From positions 1 to 9,800 of the forward strand of contig JACCXQ010000056.1 of assembly GCA_013696945.1 (NCBI GenBank): DNA of 9,800 bases, given 5' to 3'. This document shows positions 6,122-9,800 of the stretch, one piece after another; position 1 is the first letter of the stretch; the number at the start of each line of letters is the position of its first letter. A program made the translations under genes and the position numbers. The notes beneath the pieces were generated by a model. The model saw only the letters and a program-made list of their open reading frames with translations. It was not told where the DNA came from and ran no database searches. The DNA is from Chloroflexota bacterium. Lineage in GTDB: Bacteria; Chloroflexota; Limnocylindria; Limnocylindrales; CSP1-4.

Positions 6122-7819
6122 GTAGTCGAGCATCCCCTTCGACGCGTTCCGGATCACCCGCAGGACGGCCTGGCCCGACTCCGGCTCGAGCAGGTTGGGC
6201 TGGGACTGGTCGATCGTCAGGAACGGGTTCATCTCGACCTGGACGAGCTCGCCACGGTGGAACGTGAGCTCTGGCAGGACGCCCTCCATGGTCGCCTCCG
6301 ACCAGTTCTGGTCGAACACGAAGTTGCCGATCGAGTAGAAGACCAGACGGCCGTCGATCTCCTCCATGGCCGCCACCTGATGGTGGCCGAAGCCGACGAT
6401 GACATCGGCTCCCGCGGCGATCCACCTCTGGGCGAAGCGTCGCTGAGAGGGCGCGGGGTTCGGCGTGTACTCGGGACCCCACGATGGGAAGACGATGACG
6501 ATGTCCGCCTCGTTCGCTGCCTGCTCGATGTTCGGGATGAGCTGGCGATCGCGGCACGGGAGCGCGCCTGCGCTGTTTTCAGTGGCCCATGACCCGGGCG
6601 CGACAGTGACGCACGGCAGGATCGCGACCGTCGAGTCGCCGACCTGCTGGACGGACCATGTGCGCGCCTGCTCGAGGTCGATGCCCGCACCGGAGAACCC
6701 GATGCCGAACCGACGCAGGTGCCGGTACGTGTCGCGGATGCCGCTCGTCCCGAAGTCGAGCATGTGGTTGTTCGCCAGCGAGACCCAGTCGATGCCGGCA
6801 TTCACGAACATCTGAAGCAGCTCGGGCTTCCCCGAGAACGGTGTCCCGACCACCCGGAAGACCCAGTTGTCGGGGACCGGATTCTCGAGGTTGCCGAACG
6901 CCAGGTCGGCGTCCTGGAGCATGCGTCGGACGATGCCCTTGTTGCCCGTCTTGACGTAGCTGGGCACCTCCTGCGGTGTGAACGGTGGGAATGGCCCGCA
7001 GCAGTAGCGTCCGGTGATGCGGACCATGCCGCCGTCGAACGGGTAGTCGATGCCCTTGTTGCGGTTGTAGACACGCTCGTAGATGCCGCGGTCCATGAGC
7101 ATGTCGCCGCCGACGACGAGCGTTATGGCCGACGCCTGGTCCCAGGCCTCGTCCGGGCTGACCGTCACGGGGATGGTCAGGGGCCACGCGTGGTTGCCCC
7201 TGACGCGCTCCGTCCCGATGAGCTCCTTGCCCTCGAGAGGCAGCGCACGGACGCGAGGAGTGAGCTGGGACGCGCGCAGGAGCCCCAGACCGCCGTCGCT
7301 GAGTGACATCAGGATCTCCGTGGGCTCCGCACTCTGCACGGTGTCCGCGATGCGGATGCCCAGTGCCTGCGCGATGGCATCGCGGTCATCCGCCGGCAAC
7401 CACACGTCCGCGAACCGGTCGCTCCGTCCCTCGAGCGCGGCGATGAGCTCGCCACGCGACAGGCCTCCGCCCTGCTCCCAGAAGCCCACGACCGGCACGA
7501 TCGGCATGGCCACGTCGACCGGGGTCGGTGGCGGCGATGGTGACGCGGCGGGGTCGGGGGTCGGAGATGGCCCCGGGCCGGTCGGGCCGGGGCTGTCGGC
7601 TGGGTCGGGTGTCGATGGGTCGGACGCGAGGGGGCCTGAAGCGGCCGCAGGAGTGGCGGTCGGGGACGACGAGCCTGTCCGGTCGGTCGAGCCGGGTACC
7701 GGGGTGGTGCGGCCCCCCGCAAATACGGCCAGCGCGGCCACAGCGATGAGCAGGGCCCCGACGATGCCGACGACGAGACCCCGCGAGATCCCGGCGCGGC
7801 CTGCGGGGCGGGAGGACAT
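6119..7819 (-). CDS. Membrane-anchored CapA-type (PGA_cap) metallophosphatase, paralogue 1
   Basis: 566 residues. A short basic N-terminus and one membrane helix (about 14-35) are followed by a Pro/Ser/Thr/Ala linker (40-100), so the rest is outside the membrane. Residues 103-217 form a separate domain (PIVPVVGFW, LSRGELIAALEGRS, DGGLGLLRAS, WPLTIPV) that resembles a shortened periplasmic binding-protein lobe. The CapA domain (about 232-535) shows VVGGDMLMDRG (236-245), FGNLENPV (308-315), LANNHMLDFG (348-357), VFPSWGPEYT (443-452), VGFGHHQV (475-482) and YSIGNFVFD (495-503). Cysteines are only 273, 274, 403 and 422. CapA proteins are calcineurin-like phosphoesterase-fold proteins linked to poly-gamma-glutamate capsules, but no capB, capC or capD is nearby, so the substrate is unknown. 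The usual HWG and GHHPH motifs appear as SWG and GFGHH. It lies 18 nt downstream of its paralogue and has its own TACCAT box. Confidence 0.88.
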   Translation of the reverse strand: MSSRPAGRAGISRGLVVGIVGALLIAVAALAVFAGGRTTPVPGSTDRTGSSSPTATPAAASGPLASDPSTPDPADSPGPTGPGPSPTPDPAASPSPPPTPVDVAMPIVPVVGFWEQGGGLSRGELIAALEGRSDRFADVWLPADDRDAIAQALGIRIADTVQSAEPTEILMSLSDGGLGLLRASQLTPRVRALPLEGKELIGTERVRGNHAWPLTIPVTVSPDEAWDQASAITLVVGGDMLMDRGIYERVYNRNKGIDYPFDGGMVRITGRYCCGPFPPFTPQEVPSYVKTGNKGIVRRMLQDADLAFGNLENPVPDNWVFRVVGTPFSGKPELLQMFVNAGIDWVSLANNHMLDFGTSGIRDTYRHLRRFGIGFSGAGIDLEQARTWSVQQVGDSTVAILPCVTVAPGSWATENSAGALPCRDRQLIPNIEQAANEADIVIVFPSWGPEYTPNPAPSQRRFAQRWIAAGADVIVGFGHHQVAAMEEIDGRLVFYSIGNFVFDQNWSEATMEGVLPELTFHRGELVQVEMNPFLTIDQSQPNLLEPESGQAVLRVIRNASKGMLDY

Positions 7820-7827
7820 GGCCGGGG

Positions 7828-7833
7828 ATGGTA
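7828..7833 (-). promoter_or_regulatory. Predicted leaderless -10 box (TACCAT) of CapA paralogue 1
   Basis: On the minus strand TACCAT is followed by 8 nt and the ATG at 7819. It lies wholly inside the 18-nt gap between the two CapA genes, and there is no Shine-Dalgarno. The arrangement is the same as for paralogue 2. No -35 match is seen. Confidence 0.45.
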
Positions 7834-7837
7834 CAGG

Positions 7838-9613
7838 CTAGTCGGCCAGCCACCCCTCGGAGGTGCTGCGGATCCGCCGGAGGACGACCTCGCCGTCGCC
7901 GGCCGGGTCCAGGAGGTTCGGCTGGGTCTGGTCGATGGTCAGGAACGGGTTCATCTCGACCTGGACCATCGCGCCGGCATGGAAGGTCATCTCGGGGAGG
8001 ATGCCCTCCATCGTGATCTCCGCCCAGTTCTGATCGAACACGAAGTTGCCGATCGAGTAGAAGACGAGCTTCTCGTCGATCTCCTCCATCCCCGCGACCA
8101 TGTGATGCCCGAAACCGACCACCACGTCAGCGCCGGCCTCGACCCACGCACGGGCGAGCTGCCGCTGGCTGTCCTGGGGCTGGGACGTGTACTCCGGCCC
8201 CCAGCTCGGGAAGACGATCACGGCGTCGGCTTCCTGCGCTGCGCGCTCGATGTTCGGGATGAGCTGGCGGTCCTGGCACGGCATCGCGCCCGCTCGCCCC
8301 GCGCGTGCCCAGACGATGGGCGTGATCGTCACGCAGGGGAGGATCGCCACGCGCCCACCTCCCGCATCCAGCACCGAGTATTCGCGCGCCTCGTCAAGGT
8401 CCATTCCCGCGCCGGCATGGGCGATCTCGAATCGGTCGAGATGCTTGAGCGTGTCGGCGATGCCGTCGGGGCCGTAGTCGTACATGTGGTTGTTCGCCAG
8501 TCCGGCCCAATCGAGCCCGACCCTCGTGAAGATCTCCAGGAGCGCCGGCTTGCCCGAGAACGGCGTGCCGTGGAGATGGAAGCTCCAGTCATCGGGCACG
8601 GGGTTCTCCAGGTTGATCATCGAGATGTCGGCTTCCTGCATCAGCCTCCGTACGACGCCCTCGTTGCCTGTCTGGCGATAGCGCGGGACGTCATAGCGGC
8701 CGAGCCCCGTGTACCACCCGCAGCAGTACCGGCCGGTGATCTCGATGGTCCCGCCGTCGAACGGGTAGTCCAGGCCCTTGCCCTTCTTGACCACGTGGAA
8801 GTACGTGCCGCGGTCCAGGATCGAGTCCCCCCCGGCGACGACCGTGAACGTCTTCGCCTGGTCCCATCCCGCGCCGTCGGCCGCGTTCACCGGCAGGACA
8901 AGTGGCCAGTCGAGGTTCGTTGCCACGCGGTCGTTGCCGAAGAGCCGCTTTCCCTCGAGTGGGAGCGCGTTCACCAGGGGAGTGACATCGGCGGCGCGCA
9001 GGAGTCCCAGCCCGCCGTCCTTCAACTCTCGGCGGATCGCGTCGGGTTCCGCGGTCTCGACGGACGCCGCGACGGCGATGCCGAGCGCCGCCGCGATCCC
9101 ATCCCGATCAGCAGCCGGGACCAACACCCGGTCGTACCGCTCGCTCCGACCCTCCAGCGCGGCGACGAGCTCGCCACGCGAGAGACCGGGGTCCTGCTGC
9201 CAGAAGCCGACGACCGGGACGATGGGCATCATCACGTCCGCGCCGCTCGGTGGCGGACCGGGGGTGGCGGCAGGGTCTGGTGTGCCGGAAGGACCGGGCG
9301 ACGCCGAGGGGCCGGAGCTGGCACCCGCGTCGGCCGTGGCGCTCGGATCGGGCGCATCCGACGCGCCCGGCCCACTGGTCGTCGGTGGGGCGGGCACGCT
9401 CGCGACGGGCGCCGACGGCCGCGGCGAGGGGCTCGCTTCAGGGCCGAGCGCCGCGGCCACGAACCCGGCGGTCCCGATCAGGAAGAGCGCGAACAGGATC
9501 GTGACGAGGATCTGGGATACGCCGGGGCCACGCCGCGGGCCCTGCGCAGCGAGCCGTGGGTCGCGTCGGGGCACGGCCTGTCGCCGAACGGGGACCCGGG
9601 GGTCGCGGGACAT
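7838..9613 (-). CDS. Membrane-anchored CapA-type (PGA_cap) metallophosphatase, paralogue 2
   Basis: 591 residues, the same architecture as the gene downstream of it. A strongly basic cytoplasmic N-terminus (about 1-33, many Arg) leads to one helix (about 34-56), a longer Pro/Ser/Ala/Gly linker (58-125), the binding-protein-like domain (128-241; PIVPVVGFW, LSRGELVAALEGRS, DGGLGLLRAAD, WPLVLPV), then the CapA domain with VAGGDSILDRG (259-269), INLENPV (333-339), LANNHMYDYG (372-381), VFPSWGPEYT (467-476), VGFGHHMV (499-506) and YSIGNFVFD (519-527). Cysteines are only 297, 298, 427 and 446, aligned with those of paralogue 1. The C-terminal 150 residues are very similar between the two; the linkers are not. 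The ATG at 9613 is chosen because TACCAT stands 8 nt upstream; a TTG at 9622 would add three residues and begins on the last base of that box. A tRNA-Asp gene ends 29 nt upstream on the same strand. The substrate is unknown. Confidence 0.88.
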   Translation of the reverse strand: MSRDPRVPVRRQAVPRRDPRLAAQGPRRGPGVSQILVTILFALFLIGTAGFVAAALGPEASPSPRPSAPVASVPAPPTTSGPGASDAPDPSATADAGASSGPSASPGPSGTPDPAATPGPPPSGADVMMPIVPVVGFWQQDPGLSRGELVAALEGRSERYDRVLVPAADRDGIAAALGIAVAASVETAEPDAIRRELKDGGLGLLRAADVTPLVNALPLEGKRLFGNDRVATNLDWPLVLPVNAADGAGWDQAKTFTVVAGGDSILDRGTYFHVVKKGKGLDYPFDGGTIEITGRYCCGWYTGLGRYDVPRYRQTGNEGVVRRLMQEADISMINLENPVPDDWSFHLHGTPFSGKPALLEIFTRVGLDWAGLANNHMYDYGPDGIADTLKHLDRFEIAHAGAGMDLDEAREYSVLDAGGGRVAILPCVTITPIVWARAGRAGAMPCQDRQLIPNIERAAQEADAVIVFPSWGPEYTSQPQDSQRQLARAWVEAGADVVVGFGHHMVAGMEEIDEKLVFYSIGNFVFDQNWAEITMEGILPEMTFHAGAMVQVEMNPFLTIDQTQPNLLDPAGDGEVVLRRIRSTSEGWLAD

Positions 9614-9621
9614 CGGAGCCA

Positions 9622-9627
9622 ATGGTA
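9622..9627 (-). promoter_or_regulatory. Predicted leaderless -10 box (TACCAT) of CapA paralogue 2
   Basis: On the minus strand TACCAT is followed by 8 nt (TGGCTCCG) and ATG at 9613. It falls in the 29-nt gap after the tRNA, so any -35 would overlap the tRNA 3' end; none is convincing. The downstream paralogue has the same hexamer and spacing. Confidence 0.45.
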
Positions 9628-9642
9628 ACGGCCGGAGGGAGG

Positions 9643-9719
9643 TGGCGGACCCGACCGGATTCGAACCGGCGATCTCCAGCGTGACAGGCTGGCATGTTGG
9701 GCCGCTACACCACGGGTCC
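9643..9719 (-). tRNA. tRNA-Asp (anticodon GTC)
   Basis: The minus strand folds into a full cloverleaf of 77 nt. The 7-bp acceptor stem GGACCCG/CGGGTCC ends in discriminator G and an encoded CCA. The D stem GTGT/ACAT has one G-U pair. The anticodon stem CCAGC/GCTGG closes the loop CTGTCAC with anticodon GTC. The T arm GCCGG/CCGGT encloses TTCGAAT and has one G-U pair. U8, U33, A37 and the TTCGA loop are all in place, and discriminator G is the Asp identity base. It decodes GAC and GAU. Confidence 0.95.
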
Positions 9720-9733
9720 GCAGCGGGACGGCG

Positions 9734-9762
9734 AGGATAACAGGGCGACCCGGGCCTGTCAG
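9734..9762 (-). promoter_or_regulatory. Housekeeping promoter of tRNA-Asp
   Basis: On the minus strand CTGACA (9762-9757; five of six to TTGACA) is followed by a 17-nt spacer and TATCCT (9739-9734; four of six to TATAAT). The -10 box ends 14 nt before the mature tRNA 5' end. This is the only textbook two-box promoter seen in the window. The remaining bases to 9800 show nothing recognisable. Confidence 0.65.
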
Positions 9763-9800
9763 ACGACCGGATGCGCGGGATGAGGGGACGAACGTATCGT

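Noticed and set aside
5043..6557. Minus-strand open frame of 504 codons across the Mca-like gene and the end of CapA paralogue 1
   Set aside because: It overlaps confident genes on both strands and shows only Arg/Pro/Gly-rich shadow sequence.
6119..9613. Poly-gamma-glutamate capsule operon
   Set aside because: Only CapA-type proteins are present; no CapB ligase, CapC or CapD-like gene is in the window, and CapA-fold proteins are widespread without capsules.
7979..9628. Plus-strand open frame of 549 codons opposite CapA paralogue 2
   Set aside because: It mirrors the codon bias of the real gene; the translation resembles no family and the opposite strand has clear CapA motifs.
9643..9719. 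tRNA with acceptor stem GCGGACC and non-encoded CCA
   Set aside because: That register puts C at position 8 and misplaces the D arm. Starting at 9719 gives U8, a full 7-bp acceptor, discriminator G and encoded CCA.
1..9800. CRISPR arrays, insertion sequences, phage genes or attachment sites
   Set aside because: No regularly spaced repeats, transposase or integrase motifs, or terminal repeats were seen. The tRNA 3' end is not repeated elsewhere in the window as far as I can see by eye.

Overview
The window is very GC-rich, and almost every base belongs to a gene. Gene content and style suggest a high-GC free-living bacterium. I favour a Chloroflexota lineage (Limnocylindria-like) over an actinobacterium, but this is inference: there is no rRNA or marker gene here. 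The hints are an Mca-type amidase next to orphan CapA proteins with Pro/Ser/Ala linkers, a FabL-like reductase, almost no Shine-Dalgarno sequences, and what look like leaderless promoters.

Layout, left to right. (1) The 3' end of an MMPL-type exporter reads, without a stop, into a lipocalin-like CrtC/AttH domain (2-1375, +). (2) Two minus-strand genes form a likely operon: a family III CoA-transferase (3477-2239), then a FabL-like enoyl reductase/SDR (2192-1377). (3) A 44-nt divergent promoter region separates these from two tandem paralogous sulfotransferases (3522-4331 and 4328-5197, +), which overlap by GTGA. (4) A zinc-dependent PIG-L/Mca-type deacetylase follows (5208-6116, +). Its -10 box shares bases with the stop codon of the gene before it. 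(5) Two tandem paralogous membrane-anchored CapA-type metallophosphatases lie on the minus strand (9613-7838, then 7819-6119). (6) A tRNA-Asp(GTC) gene with encoded CCA and a recognisable promoter closes the window (9719-9643, -). No stretch over 300 bases lacks a gene; the largest gap is the final 81 bases, which hold the tRNA promoter.

How the genes might work together. Exporter-lipocalin fusion, enoyl reductase, CoA-transferase and sulfotransferases are all compatible with making, decorating and exporting an acylated or sulfated envelope compound, and the CapA proteins are predicted to sit outside the membrane. The genes are split over several transcription units on both strands, so one shared pathway is only a hypothesis.

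The most notable signals are: (a) a repeated TAnCAT box 7-8 nt before the start codon of five of the seven genes whose starts are visible, indicating leaderless transcription; (b) the MMPL-lipocalin fusion, which keeps a lipobox-like junction; (c) the CapA pair, with an unusual N-terminal domain, four shared cysteines and altered family motifs; (d) convergent gene pairs whose stop codons are 1-2 nt apart.
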